Of a stretch of 64,000 nt of DNA, positions 24,949-33,052 are shown piece by piece; position 1 is the stretch's first letter, and each line of letters opens with the position of its first letter. The stretch comes from CBDIHH01 sp965279095 (lineage in GTDB: Bacteria; Pseudomonadota; Alphaproteobacteria; Caulobacterales; Caulobacteraceae): assembly GCA_965279095.1 (NCBI GenBank), contig CBDIHH010000005.1:186001-250000 (forward strand). The letters are read 5' to 3'. Under the pieces are notes generated by a model. It worked only from the letters and a program-made list of their open reading frames with translations, ran no database searches and was not told the DNA's origin. The translations under genes were made by a program, and so were the position numbers.

Positions 24949-25296
24949 TTACCGCGTTGACCTTACCAGATTTTCGAGATGCTCCCGACCGTCCGGCAAG
25001 GCCAGGATCGCCTTCAACCGGAAGGCCAGGAGGGCCCGGTACAGGTCGCACCCCTCGTCGATGGCGATGGCGTCGTCGGCCTTGATCGCATCCTCGAGGG
25101 CCTCCTCGATGTCCGACAGCGCATCGTCCGCCTCGATGCTGTGGTGCAGGGCCTCGGCGGCGCGCATCGCCGGCCCGAGTTCGGCCGGAGTCCCGTCGGG
25201 CGCAGCCACGTCGAGCAGCACCAGGTGGTTGGGCCCCGCGAGCCGCGCGGTGACCACCAGCCGCTGGGTGGCCTCGTCGATCTGATCGGACGTCAT
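24949..25296 (-). CDS. Hypothetical acidic helical protein
   Basis: The 115-residue protein is not recognised. It is acidic, with a probable long helix rich in Asp and Glu (E-A-D-D-A-L-S-D-I-E-E-A-L-E-D-A-I) in its centre, and no signal or membrane segment. It is divergent from the GNAT/FemAB-like gene at 25394, with a 97-base gap that must hold both promoters. Confidence 0.6.
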   Translation of the reverse strand: MTSDQIDEATQRLVVTARLAGPNHLVLLDVAAPDGTPAELGPAMRAAEALHHSIEADDALSDIEEALEDAIKADDAIAIDEGCDLYRALLAFRLKAILALPDGREHLENLVRSTR

Positions 25297-25393
25297 GGCT
25301 TGCCAACGTGGTCCCCGGGTCGCGGTTGCGCAAACCCTTCCTCAACCTGCGTTCGCTAGGATGGAGCGCGACTGAAACAGCCGGGCGAACCGA

Positions 25394-26560
25394 ATGATCG
25401 AGGCCGAAGTCCTGCACCCCTCCCGCCTCGCCGCGGGGGACCGCGCCGCCTGGCTGGCGTGGTGCGCGGCCACGCCGGCCTTCGGCAGCCCGCTGCTGGG
25501 CCCCGATTTCGCCGAGGCCGTCGGCGCGGTGCGCGAGGACGCGCGGGTGGCGGTTCTGCGCCGGGGCGGGGCGGCGGCCGGGTTCCTGGCCTATCACGCC
25601 CGTCCGTCCGGATACGCCCGGCCGATCGGCTCGCCCTTCTCCGACTATCATGCCCTGATCACCCCGCCGGGGGCGCCCATCGGCGGCGCCTGGGCCCTGG
25701 CCGCCGCGGGCGTGTCGGCCTATCGCTTCAGCGCCCTGGTGGACCCCTACGGCTGCTTCGCCGCGGTCCCCGGCGAGGCCGACGAGGGCTATGTCATGCG
25801 CCTGGGCGAAGGCGGCGCCGAGGCCTATGCCGAGCAGTTGCGCCAGGCCAACCCCAAGCGGTTCAAGAACTGGCGGCGCCTGGAGAACAAGCTGGAGCGG
25901 GAGGTGGGGCCCGTCACCATGGTCGGTCCCGACCATGACGTCGCCGCCTACGATCTGCTGATGGACTGGAAGCGGGCGCAGCTGAAGCGCACCGGCCTGC
26001 ACGACTTCCTCGCCGCCGACTGGACCCGGACCCTGATGCGCTCGCTGTTCGAGACGCGCGACGGGGACTTCCAGGGCATGATGATCACCCTGCGCGCCGG
26101 CGACCGGGTCATCGCCGGCCATTTCGGCGTTCGCCTCGGCGACGTCTTCCACCCGTGGATCGCCTCCATCGATCCGCAGGGCGGGACCTGGTCGCCCGGC
26201 CAGACCCTGCTGTCCCAGGCGATCCGGGTGATGCCCCGGCTCGGGCTATCGTCCTACGACCTGGCTGCCAGTCACGGCCACTACAAGGCCCCGTTCTGCC
26301 TCGACCGCGTGCCGGTGCGCGAGGGTTCCGCCGTCGCCGCCACCGCCGCGGGCCGCCGCCAGGGCCGCCGCGAGGACGCCTGGTCGCGGGCCAGCCGCGC
26401 CGCCCCGGCCGTGGGTAAGCTGCGTCGGCGCATGGACCATGTGGCGTCAGTCGAGCTGTCCATGGGCGGGCGCATGCGCGGCCTGCTGCAGGCCGTGGCG
26501 GCCCAGGGGCGGCGCGGGCGCGGCGCCGATGGCGTGGATGATCCCCTGGGCGGCGTATGA
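25394..26560 (+). CDS. GNAT acetyltransferase, CelD/FemAB-like
   Basis: The 388-residue protein has the two-lobed GNAT architecture of the CelD/BcsL family: W-R-R-L-E-N-K-L-E-R-E near residue 157, a central D-W-K-R-A-Q, then I-A-G-H-F-G-V-R near residue 238 and S-P-G-Q-T-L-L near residue 265. Proteins of this type acylate sugars in exopolysaccharide, capsule or holdfast synthesis. It overlaps the downstream glycosyltransferase by four bases, which supports a polysaccharide or glycan role. It is the first gene of a three-gene operon. Confidence 0.82.
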   Translation: MIEAEVLHPSRLAAGDRAAWLAWCAATPAFGSPLLGPDFAEAVGAVREDARVAVLRRGGAAAGFLAYHARPSGYARPIGSPFSDYHALITPPGAPIGGAWALAAAGVSAYRFSALVDPYGCFAAVPGEADEGYVMRLGEGGAEAYAEQLRQANPKRFKNWRRLENKLEREVGPVTMVGPDHDVAAYDLLMDWKRAQLKRTGLHDFLAADWTRTLMRSLFETRDGDFQGMMITLRAGDRVIAGHFGVRLGDVFHPWIASIDPQGGTWSPGQTLLSQAIRVMPRLGLSSYDLAASHGHYKAPFCLDRVPVREGSAVAATAAGRRQGRREDAWSRASRAAPAVGKLRRRMDHVASVELSMGGRMRGLLQAVAAQGRRGRGADGVDDPLGGV

Positions 26561-27480
26561 CCCCGCGCATCTCCATCGTCATTCCGACCCAGCGCCGGCC
26601 GGGGCCCCTGGCTCTCGCCGCCGGCTCGGTCCTGCGTCAGACGGGGCTCGATCTCGCCGAGATCGAGCTGATCATCGCCGACAACGACCAGGCGCCGTCC
26701 GCCCGGGCCGGGGTCGAGGCGCTGGCGGCCCGCGCACCCTTCGCGGTCGTCTATGTCCATGAGCCGACCCCAGGGGTGGCCAATGTCCGAAACGCCGCCA
26801 TGGCGGTGGCCCGCGGCGAACTGATCGCCTTCCTCGACGACGACGAGGAGGCGCCGCCGGGGTGGCTGTCCGAGCTGCTCGCCGCCTTGTCCCGATTTGG
26901 CGCCGATGCGGTGTTCGGCCCGGTGCGCGGCCGGGCGCCCGCCGCCGTCGTTCGCCACCGGGACTACCTGGAGCGGTTCTTCTCCCGCGAGGGGCCGGCC
27001 GAGGCGGGGCCCATCGCCGGCCATTACGGCTGCGGCAATTCCCTGGTGCGCCGCGCCGCCATGCCCGATCCCCGCCGGCCCTTCGCCGACGCCCGCAACC
27101 ATATCGGCGGCGAAGACGACCTGCTGTTCCAGACCATGGCCGCGTCCGGCGCCCGGTTTGCATGGGCGCCGGACGCCTGGGTCTGGGAGGACCCGGCGCC
27201 GGAGAGACTGACCTTGCGCTACGCCATCGCCCGCGCCTTCGCCTATGGCCAGGGCCCCACCTCGGCCAGCGCCGCCGCCTCGCCGCCGCAATGGGCGGGG
27301 GTGGCCCGATGGATGGCGGTCGGCGCCGGCCAGGCCCTGGTGTTCGGCGCCGTGGCCGCCGTCAAATGGGCCACCGGGGCGGGGGACCGGGCGCAGGCGC
27401 TGGACCGCGCCGCGCGCGGCCTGGGCAAGCTGTGCTGGTTCGGCCCCTTCAAGATCCGCTTCTACGGCCGGCCCGCATGA
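26557..27480 (+). CDS. Family 2 glycosyltransferase
   Basis: The 307-residue protein has the GT-A opening I-S-I-V-I-P-T-Q-R-R, an I-I-A-D-N-D-Q stretch near residue 43, and the metal-binding D-D-D in A-F-L-D-D-D-E-E near residue 90. N-H-I-G-G-E-D-D-L-L-F near residue 180 is the acceptor-side E-D-D motif. The C-terminal third contains one or two amphipathic or membrane-contacting helices. Sugar donor and acceptor are not predictable. It is translationally coupled to genes on both sides (ATGA overlaps). Confidence 0.88.
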   Translation: MTPRISIVIPTQRRPGPLALAAGSVLRQTGLDLAEIELIIADNDQAPSARAGVEALAARAPFAVVYVHEPTPGVANVRNAAMAVARGELIAFLDDDEEAPPGWLSELLAALSRFGADAVFGPVRGRAPAAVVRHRDYLERFFSREGPAEAGPIAGHYGCGNSLVRRAAMPDPRRPFADARNHIGGEDDLLFQTMAASGARFAWAPDAWVWEDPAPERLTLRYAIARAFAYGQGPTSASAAASPPQWAGVARWMAVGAGQALVFGAVAAVKWATGAGDRAQALDRAARGLGKLCWFGPFKIRFYGRPA

Positions 27481-28406
27481 GCGTCATCACCGACTGGTCG
27501 GCGGACAAGGCGGCCGCCTTCACCCAGCGCACCCTGACCTTCGAGCACGACCTTCACGCGCGCGCGATGTTCGACGACGACGGCCTGGCGGAGGTCCTCG
27601 ACCGCTATCCGCGGGATCGGCTCGGGGTGTTCAGCATGGGCGAGGACCCGGTGGCCTGGCAGAGCTGGCGGCGAGGGGAGGCGGGCGACCTCAGCGGCCG
27701 CCAGCTGCTCGACGCCGCCCTGGCCGGGCGCATCTGGCTGAACCTGCGCGCCGTCAACGAGCATCTGCCCGCCTATGCGGCCCTGTCCGACGAGATCTTC
27801 GCCGAGAAGGCGCAGCGCACGGGCGTGCGGACCCTCAAGCGCGATATCGGACTGCTGATCTCTTCAGCTAGCGCCCAGGTCTTCTACCATCTCGATGTGC
27901 CGCTGGTGAGCCTGTGGCAACTGCGCGGGCGCAAGCGCGTCTGGGTCTATCCGCGCACCGACCCCTATATCGGCGCCGAACGCCTGGAGGGCATCGTCCT
28001 GCGTGAGACCGCCGAGCAGTTCGGCTATGAGCCGGGCTGGGACGCGGGCGCCGAGGTGGTGGATCTGGTTCCCGGCCGCATGGTCACCTGGGCCCAGAAC
28101 GCGCCGCATCGGATCGTCAACGGCCCCATGCTGAACGTCAGCCTGTCGATCGAGTTCATGACGCCCCAGGCCCTGATGCGGGCCAATGTCATCTACGGCA
28201 ACGGCGTCCTGCGGCGGCGACTGGGTTTCAAGCCGAGGGGCGTCGCCGAGGGCGCCGGACCCGCGGCCCTGGGCGCCATCGCCGTGGCCCGCGCCGCCAA
28301 GGTCTTGAAGCTGCAGAAGGCCGCCGAGCGCGGCGTGCCGGTGACCTTCGCCCTCGACCCGGCGAACCTCGGACAGATCCACGACGTCGGCCCCGCGCCG
28401 CGATAG
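27477..28406 (+). CDS. JmjC/cupin-like 2-oxoglutarate oxygenase-type protein
   Basis: The 309-residue protein carries a likely Fe(II) triad: His138 and Asp140 in F-Y-H-L-D-V-P, and His211 in N-A-P-H-R-I-V-N-G. Between them are W-Q-L-R-G-R-K-R-V-W-V-Y-P, typical of JmjC and cupin_8 folds, and V-P-G-R-M-V-T-W near residue 198. Such enzymes hydroxylate protein side chains or small molecules with 2-oxoglutarate and O2. The start overlaps the glycosyltransferase stop (ATGA). A link to modification of a glycan-bearing protein is conjecture based on the operon. Confidence 0.78.
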   Translation: MSVITDWSADKAAAFTQRTLTFEHDLHARAMFDDDGLAEVLDRYPRDRLGVFSMGEDPVAWQSWRRGEAGDLSGRQLLDAALAGRIWLNLRAVNEHLPAYAALSDEIFAEKAQRTGVRTLKRDIGLLISSASAQVFYHLDVPLVSLWQLRGRKRVWVYPRTDPYIGAERLEGIVLRETAEQFGYEPGWDAGAEVVDLVPGRMVTWAQNAPHRIVNGPMLNVSLSIEFMTPQALMRANVIYGNGVLRRRLGFKPRGVAEGAGPAALGAIAVARAAKVLKLQKAAERGVPVTFALDPANLGQIHDVGPAPR

Positions 28407-28634
28407 GCGCCGGCCTGGTCAGGTCGAGTCAAGCAACGCCGTGTATAGTCAAGGCTGTTGCAATCCTGCGCCAATAGAAGCGTCGCCGTAATGGCATAGC
28501 AATGCCGCCCGGGCCCTCCATTGAATCATCCGATCTCACCGCGCCGGGATCGACTGGGTGGACTCATGGGCCCCAGGTCTATAAGACCCCGCCCTTCGCC
28601 GCCGCCGCGCGCCTGGACTTCGGAGAGATCGGGC

Positions 28635-29549
28635 TTGACCCAGCTAAGCTTGGCGATGTTGCGCCGCGCCCCGCATTGGGCCCTGGACCTCGCCATCGGA
28701 TCCCTGGGCGCCCTGGCCGCCATCAGCATGGCGCACGCCGCCCTGCCGATCGCCGTCACCCCGCCCGCGCCGACGGCCCCCGCCGGCGCGACCGTCCGGC
28801 TCGCCCAGGCCGCCGCGCCGTCGGTCTTCCTCAAGGTCGGCTATCCGGTTGAGGGCTATCCGGTGATCTCGCCCTTCGGCCTTCGGCAACTGCCCTGGGA
28901 AGAGCATGGCCGCCTGCACGCGGGCGTCGACATCGCCGCCCCGGCGGGTCTGCCCGTGCGCGCGGTGGCCGACGGCGTCGTCACCCGGGCGGGTGAGGAC
29001 GGCGGCTTTGGCCGCTTCGTGGAGGTTCGCCACGCCGCCGGTCTGCTGACCATCTACGCCCACCTCGGGTCGATCGCGGCGGAGGCCCACGCAGGCGCCC
29101 TGATCAAGGCTGGCGCGCCCCTGGGCCGTATCGGCAGCAGCGGCTCCTCCACCGGCGCCCACCTGCATTTCGAGATCCGCGACCGCGACGACCGACCGCT
29201 GGACCCGACCGCCTTCTTCGACCGCCAGTTCGCCACCGCCGACGCCCTGCCTCTGCAGGCCGCCGCCCGGGTGCCGCGCCGGGTGCGTGTCGCCTACGTT
29301 TCCTACATTCCCAAGACCAAGCGTGAGCTCATGGAGGCCCGCGAGGCCGAGAAGGCCGAGGCCGAACTGGCCAAGGCCGAGGCCCGCCGCGACGCCCTGG
29401 CCGCTCGCGCCGCGGCGGACGCCATGGTCGCCTTCCCCGGGGCCGAGGTCGCCATCGGCGATCGCGCCGCGCCGCCGTCCGCCCCGAAGGCGACCGCGCC
29501 CGCCCGCCGCGAGGGCCGGGTGCACGCGACCTTCGACATGGAAGGCTAG
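28635..29549 (+). CDS. M23/LytM-family peptidase
   Basis: From TTG 28635, which has GGAGAG seven bases upstream, the protein is 304 residues. An ATG at 28656 is the alternative. An N-terminal hydrophobic segment acts as signal or anchor. The LytM domain shows H-A-G-V-D-I-A-A-P near residue 94 and T-G-A-H-L-H-F-E-I near residue 175, so the Zn ligands His, Asp and His are present and endopeptidase activity on peptidoglycan cross-links is likely. The C-terminus is an unusual charged helix rich in Ala, Glu and Lys (about residues 230 to 275), possibly a coiled coil. Confidence 0.85.
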   Translation: MTQLSLAMLRRAPHWALDLAIGSLGALAAISMAHAALPIAVTPPAPTAPAGATVRLAQAAAPSVFLKVGYPVEGYPVISPFGLRQLPWEEHGRLHAGVDIAAPAGLPVRAVADGVVTRAGEDGGFGRFVEVRHAAGLLTIYAHLGSIAAEAHAGALIKAGAPLGRIGSSGSSTGAHLHFEIRDRDDRPLDPTAFFDRQFATADALPLQAAARVPRRVRVAYVSYIPKTKRELMEAREAEKAEAELAKAEARRDALAARAAADAMVAFPGAEVAIGDRAAPPSAPKATAPARREGRVHATFDMEG

Positions 29550-29561
29550 GCGGCCGACCCG

Positions 29562-30074
29562 TCAGGCGGCCGGGGTGATGGTGATCTCGTCGGCGGTGAA
29601 GGCGGGGACGCTGACGATCAGCAGGGCGTCGCCCGTGGCGATCTGGCCCTTGGCCGGGTCGACCGCGCTGCGATTGACCTTGAGCACCACCCGGCCCTTG
29701 GCCTGCTCGACGATCTGCCAGTCGTTGAAGTCGCCGATGGGGAACACCTTCCAGCCCTCGACGGCCCCGCCCGACAGGGCCAGGTAGGTCACCAGCCCGT
29801 TGGCCGCGGGATCGCCCCCCGCGGTGGAGAAAACCTTGGCGTCATCGCCGGTCAGCGCCTGCACGCGGGTGACCTGGGCGGCCGTCTCCTGGCCGGTGAT
29901 CGCGGCGACCGGGGCGGCGGGTCCGGTGGGCTGGGCGGGCGGGGGCGCGGCCGGGGCGACCGCCGCGGCCGGCGCAGCGGCAGGCGCGGTCGGGGCAGTG
30001 GCTGTCGACGACGGGGTGACCGGATCGCCGCAGGCCGACAGGCCGAGGACGCCGATCAGCAGCAATCGCTTCAT
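29562..30074 (-). CDS. Hypothetical lipoprotein with Ala/Pro-rich linker
   Basis: From ATG 30074 (AGGA upstream) the protein has 170 residues. M-K-R-L-L-L-I-G-V-L-G-L-S-A-C-G is a clear lipoprotein signal with Cys15. An Ala/Pro linker of about 45 residues leads to a small domain with W-Q-I-V-E-Q-A-K-G-R-V-V-L-K-V and a Val/Thr-rich C-terminal strand. The family was not recognised. The linker suggests the domain reaches across the periplasm. Confidence 0.7.
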   Translation of the reverse strand: MKRLLLIGVLGLSACGDPVTPSSTATAPTAPAAAPAAAVAPAAPPPAQPTGPAAPVAAITGQETAAQVTRVQALTGDDAKVFSTAGGDPAANGLVTYLALSGGAVEGWKVFPIGDFNDWQIVEQAKGRVVLKVNRSAVDPAKGQIATGDALLIVSVPAFTADEITITPAA

Positions 30075-30105
30075 GAGGTCTTCCTTCTGCAACGCGGCCG
30101 GGGTC

Positions 30106-30324
30106 TCAGTGCAGCAGGGGCGCCAGGCCAAGCGCCAGGAAGACCACCGCCGCCAGCGCCAGGATCAGGCCCGCGTGGCGGCGACGGCCGAGGAAGGGCT
30201 CAGGCCCCCCGGCGGCTGGCGCTTGGGGACGGCCGGCGGCGCGACGCCGGGCTTCCGCCTGCGCCTGCGCCGCCTTCCTGTAGCGCGCCAGGTCGATGGG
30301 GCCCTGGTCGCCCGATCCGGTCAC
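30106..30324 (-). CDS. Small single-span membrane protein
   Basis: The 72-residue protein begins with GTG at 30324, overlapping the stop of the upstream gene (GTGA). A polar, Arg/Ala-rich N-terminus of about 48 residues precedes one membrane helix (A-G-L-I-L-A-L-A-A-V-V-F-L-A-L-G) at the extreme C-terminus, the layout of a tail-anchored protein. It has no recognisable family. The coupling to the secreted protein upstream and the lipoprotein downstream suggests one envelope-related operon. Confidence 0.6.
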   Translation of the reverse strand: MTGSGDQGPIDLARYRKAAQAQAEARRRAAGRPQAPAAGGPEPFLGRRRHAGLILALAAVVFLALGLAPLLH

Positions 30325-30719
30325 GCCGGGTGGGCGGCCTTGTAGGCCTTCACTGCGCTGTTGAACGCCTTGCCCACCCGCTCCTTGTCGCGCTGGTTGG
30401 CGTTGATCTTGTCGGAGACGGTCTTGGCTTCCGATTCGTTGAAGCGCGCCTTGGCCGCCTTGGCGGCGTCGCGGCGGGCCTTGATGTCGTCCACCAGACA
30501 GGTCTGATAGGCGTCGGAGGCGGCGATGAAGCTGGCCACCGCGGCCTTGGCCGCCAGCACTTCTTCCATGGTCGCCGTGGCGCCGTTCACGTCGGCGGGA
30601 ACCACGGGGGCGTCGCAGACGACCGGGGCCGGCAGGGCGGGCGCGGCGGCGTCCTGCGCCAGGGCGGGGGCGGCGAGCAGGCTCAGGCCTGCGGCGAGAA
30701 GGGCGATGGGGCGAAACAT
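30321..30719 (-). CDS. Hypothetical secreted protein
   Basis: The 132-residue protein starts with a signal peptide (M-F-R-P-I-A-L-L-A-A-G, cleavage near A-L-A-Q). The mature part has two Cys residues (C-D-A near residue 35 and T-C-L near residue 73) and a highly charged Lys/Ala/Asp helical C-terminus. It resembles short periplasmic helical proteins common in Caulobacterales but was not assigned to a family. The ATG at 30719 was chosen because it begins the signal peptide. Confidence 0.65.
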   Translation of the reverse strand: MFRPIALLAAGLSLLAAPALAQDAAAPALPAPVVCDAPVVPADVNGATATMEEVLAAKAAVASFIAASDAYQTCLVDDIKARRDAAKAAKARFNESEAKTVSDKINANQRDKERVGKAFNSAVKAYKAAHPA

Positions 30720-30784
30720 GGGGCGATCCTCGTCAATCGATGTCAGACCGCCACTCAGAGCATGGGCGACGGCGAAGGTGAAGC

Positions 30785-31285
30785 CTAGTTCAGCCGCCAG
30801 ACCGCGAGGTTGAGGGCCGAGGCGAACAGGCTCCAGGCCAAATAGGGCAGCAGCAGGACGCCCGCCGGCCGGTCTATGCGCCAGAAGGCGCGGATGGTCA
30901 GGGCCAGGACCACCACCAGGGCGGCGATATCGATCAGCGCCAGCAGGGGGGAATGCATGCCGAAAAAGATCACCGGCCAGGCCAGGTTCAGAAGCAACTG
31001 CCCTCCGTAGAGGGCCAGGGCCTGGCCGCCGCCGGGTCTGCGCGCGCGCCAGACCCGCCAGGCCGCGATGGCCATCATCGTGTAGAGCAGGCTCCACACC
31101 GGGGCGAACAGCCAGTTGGGTGGGCTGAAGAAGGGCTTCTGCAGGGTCGCATACCATCCCGTCACGTTGGCGGCGGTGGACAGGCCGCCGATCGCCGCCG
31201 CGGCGAAGGCGGTCGCGAAGGAGACCAACAGGCCCAGGGCCTGCATGGCGAACCCCGGTCGACGCAGATGGCTTGATGTGCTCAT
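30785..31285 (-). CDS. TspO/MBR (peripheral benzodiazepine receptor) family protein
   Basis: The 166-residue membrane protein has five helices and the aromatic signature of the family: W-Y-A-T-L-Q-K-P-F-F-S-P-P-N-W-L-F-A-P-V-W between helices 1 and 2. The ending is W-x-L-F-A-S-A-L-N. TspO proteins bind porphyrins and tryptophan-rich ligands and modulate stress or pigment pathways. The start at 31285 was chosen because the upstream in-frame region is non-hydrophobic and overlaps the divergent flavin-protein gene. Confidence 0.9.
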   Translation of the reverse strand: MSTSSHLRRPGFAMQALGLLVSFATAFAAAAIGGLSTAANVTGWYATLQKPFFSPPNWLFAPVWSLLYTMMAIAAWRVWRARRPGGGQALALYGGQLLLNLAWPVIFFGMHSPLLALIDIAALVVVLALTIRAFWRIDRPAGVLLLPYLAWSLFASALNLAVWRLN

Positions 31286-31346
31286 GCCCCCTGTTTGCCT
31301 CGTCCAGGGGCGCAGGGCTAGGCTGGAGTCCCCCGGGGAGGCCGCC

Positions 31347-31958
31347 ATGACCACCATCACCACGCTGGAGGCCCTTGAGGCGCTATACGGCGCCCCCAGC
31401 GAGCCGGCTCTGGTCAAGGAGGCGGATCATGTGACGGCCCACTATCGTGCGCTGATCGCGGCGTCGCCCTTTGTCGCCCTGGCCACGAGCGGGCCTGAGG
31501 GCCTTGATTGCTCGCCGCGGGGAGAGTTGGGCGGCGTCGTGCGCATCCATGACGAGCGAACCTTGATGATGCCGGACCGCGCCGGCAACAACCGAACCGA
31601 CTCCCTGCGTAACGTGGTGCGCGATCCCCGGGTCGCCCTGCTGTTCCTGATTCCCGGTTCAGGGACGACCCTGCGCGTCAATGGCCGCGCCGAGGTGAGC
31701 ATCGACCCCGATCTGCTCTCGTCCTTCGCCGTCGATGGCCGCCTGCCACGGTCCGTCCTGGTCGTGCGGATCGACGCGATCTACTTCCAGTGCGCCCGGG
31801 CCATTGTTCGCTCGGACCTGTGGAACGCCGACCGGCACGTGACGTCCGACGCCGTCCCGTCCGCCGGCGAGATGCTCGCCGCCCTCAGTGCGGCGCGGGT
31901 GGGCGGGGTGGCCTATGACCGGGAGTGGCCGGACAGAGCCCGCAAGACGCTCTGGTGA
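31347..31958 (+). CDS. PPOX-family FMN/F420-binding split-barrel protein
   Basis: The 203-residue protein is a pyridoxamine-phosphate-oxidase-like split barrel of the MSMEG_1061 type: F-V-A-L-A-T-S-G-P-E-G-L-D-C-S-P-R-G near residue 42, then D-R-A-G-N-N-R-T-D-S-L-R-N-V near residue 76 and V-A-L-L-F-L-I-P-G near residue 95. Members bind flavin and reduce small compounds; the physiological substrate is usually unknown. GGGGAG precedes the ATG. It is divergent from TspO and is followed by another flavoprotein on the same strand. Confidence 0.85.
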   Translation: MTTITTLEALEALYGAPSEPALVKEADHVTAHYRALIAASPFVALATSGPEGLDCSPRGELGGVVRIHDERTLMMPDRAGNNRTDSLRNVVRDPRVALLFLIPGSGTTLRVNGRAEVSIDPDLLSSFAVDGRLPRSVLVVRIDAIYFQCARAIVRSDLWNADRHVTSDAVPSAGEMLAALSAARVGGVAYDREWPDRARKTLW

Positions 31959-31988
31959 ACCACCCATGCTGTCGCGCGTTTCTGCCGG

Positions 31989-32600
31989 ATGCGCGCCCTG
32001 ATCCTGAGCTGCACGCTCAAAGCCTCACCCCAGCCCTCCAGCACCGAAGCCCTGGCCGGAGTCGTCATCGCCGAGATGACGGCCGACGGGGTGGATTGCG
32101 AGATGGTTCGCCTCGTCGACCTCAACATCAAGCCGGGGGTCAAGTCGGATGAAGGGGAGGGCGACGACTGGCCGGCCATTCGCCGCAAGATCGTCGAGGC
32201 CGACATCCTGGTGATGGCCACGCCCACCTGGCTCGGCCAGCAGTCCAGCGTCTGCACCCGCGCCCTGGAGCGGATGGACGCCCTGCTGTCGGAGACCAAG
32301 GACGACGGACGCCCCATCGCCTTCGACAAGGTCGCCGGGATCGTCATCACCGGCAACGAGGACGGCGCCCACCATATCGTCGGCACGGTCAGCCAGGCCC
32401 TGATCGACATCGGCTTCACCGTTCCGGGCCATTCCTGGACCTATTGGCATCTCGGGCCCGGGCCCGGGCCGGACTATCTGGATACCGACCAGGCGCATGA
32501 CTATGCCGACCGGGTCGGGCGCAACGCCGCGCGAAACCTGGTGGCCGGCGCCCGCGCCCTGAAGGCCCATCCCATGCCGAAGCAGGAATCCGCGGACTGA
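31989..32600 (+). CDS. Flavodoxin-fold NAD(P)H-dependent oxidoreductase
   Basis: The 203-residue protein begins M-R-A-L-I-L-S-C-T-L-K, with the phosphate-binding loop S-P-Q-P-S-S-T, then M-A-T-P-T-W-L-G-Q-Q-S-S near residue 76 and I-V-I-T-G-N-E-D-G-A-H near residue 118. These are the FMN-contacting loops of NAD(P)H-dependent FMN reductases and flavodoxin-like quinone reductases. It lies 30 bases after the PPOX-type gene, so the two flavoproteins are probably co-transcribed. It might supply reduced flavin to the monooxygenases elsewhere in the window, but nothing shows this directly. Confidence 0.85.
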   Translation: MRALILSCTLKASPQPSSTEALAGVVIAEMTADGVDCEMVRLVDLNIKPGVKSDEGEGDDWPAIRRKIVEADILVMATPTWLGQQSSVCTRALERMDALLSETKDDGRPIAFDKVAGIVITGNEDGAHHIVGTVSQALIDIGFTVPGHSWTYWHLGPGPGPDYLDTDQAHDYADRVGRNAARNLVAGARALKAHPMPKQESAD

Positions 32601-32615
32601 ACTGACAGCCTTTGG

Positions 32616-32641
32616 GAACAAGCGCGGCCGTTCGGGTGTTT
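32616..32641 (+). promoter_or_regulatory. Candidate EcfG-type promoter, GGAAC-N17-TGTT
   Basis: GGAAC at 32616-32620 and TGTT at 32638-32641 match the alphaproteobacterial general stress promoter (GGAAC, N16-17, CGTT) with one change in the -10 element. The small membrane protein begins 66 bases downstream. Confidence 0.5.
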
Positions 32642-32706
32642 AGCGCTCTGAGGCGCTAGCAGCGATGCGTCTCGTGGCATCGCCGGCGTCCTCCGGGAGA
32701 CGCTTG

Positions 32707-32892
32707 ATGAATAACCTCCTCCACCTTCCCAAAAGGACAGGCGCGCAGACTCCGCACCGGGGCCATGCGCTCGACCGCTTCGTGAAATTCGAAGGGGCGG
32801 CCGACTACCTGACCGTTGGCGCCATTGTCGTTCTGGCGGCCGCGATGGTCATCGGCCTACTCACCACCCAGGGCAGCGCGCCCTGGTACTAG
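32707..32892 (+). CDS. Small single-span membrane protein, likely stress-induced
   Basis: The 61-residue protein starts at ATG 32707 with GGGAGA seven bases upstream. A polar N-terminus of about 33 residues (F-V-K-F-E-G-A-A-D-Y-L-T) leads into one membrane helix (V-G-A-I-V-V-L-A-A-A-M-V-I-G-L-L) and a short tail ending W-Y. The family is not recognised. Small membrane proteins with EcfG-type promoters are common in the general stress regulon of these bacteria, which suits the promoter-like site upstream. Confidence 0.65.
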   Translation: MNNLLHLPKRTGAQTPHRGHALDRFVKFEGAADYLTVGAIVVLAAAMVIGLLTTQGSAPWY

Positions 32893-32998
32893 CGTCGCCG
32901 GCCCAGCCGTCGACGATCGGGAGACCGAATCTCCGCTGGATCACCCGCGGAGCCTGGGATAGGCTGTGATCCCGTTTTGTTCCCGTCGCTGTTTTTCG

Positions 32999-33024
32999 GG
33001 AACAGGGTCGGCGGATCGGCCGTT
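32999..33024 (+). promoter_or_regulatory. EcfG-type general stress promoter, GGAAC-N17-CGTT, for egtB
   Basis: GGAAC at 32999-33003 and CGTT at 33021-33024 match both elements of the consensus at a 17-base spacing. The predicted transcript would begin near 33031, about 22 bases before the chosen start codon. The -35 element lies in the right arm of a perfect inverted repeat, TGTTCCCG (32978-32985) and CGGGAACA (32997-33004). Confidence 0.7.
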
Positions 33025-33052
33025 TCATGCTTGGCGCGATGAGGACCACCAG

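Noticed and set aside
32966..33052. Upstream start for egtB
   Set aside because: These codons include the EcfG-type promoter elements and do not match EgtB. The TTG at 33053 has a ribosome site and gives the normal length.
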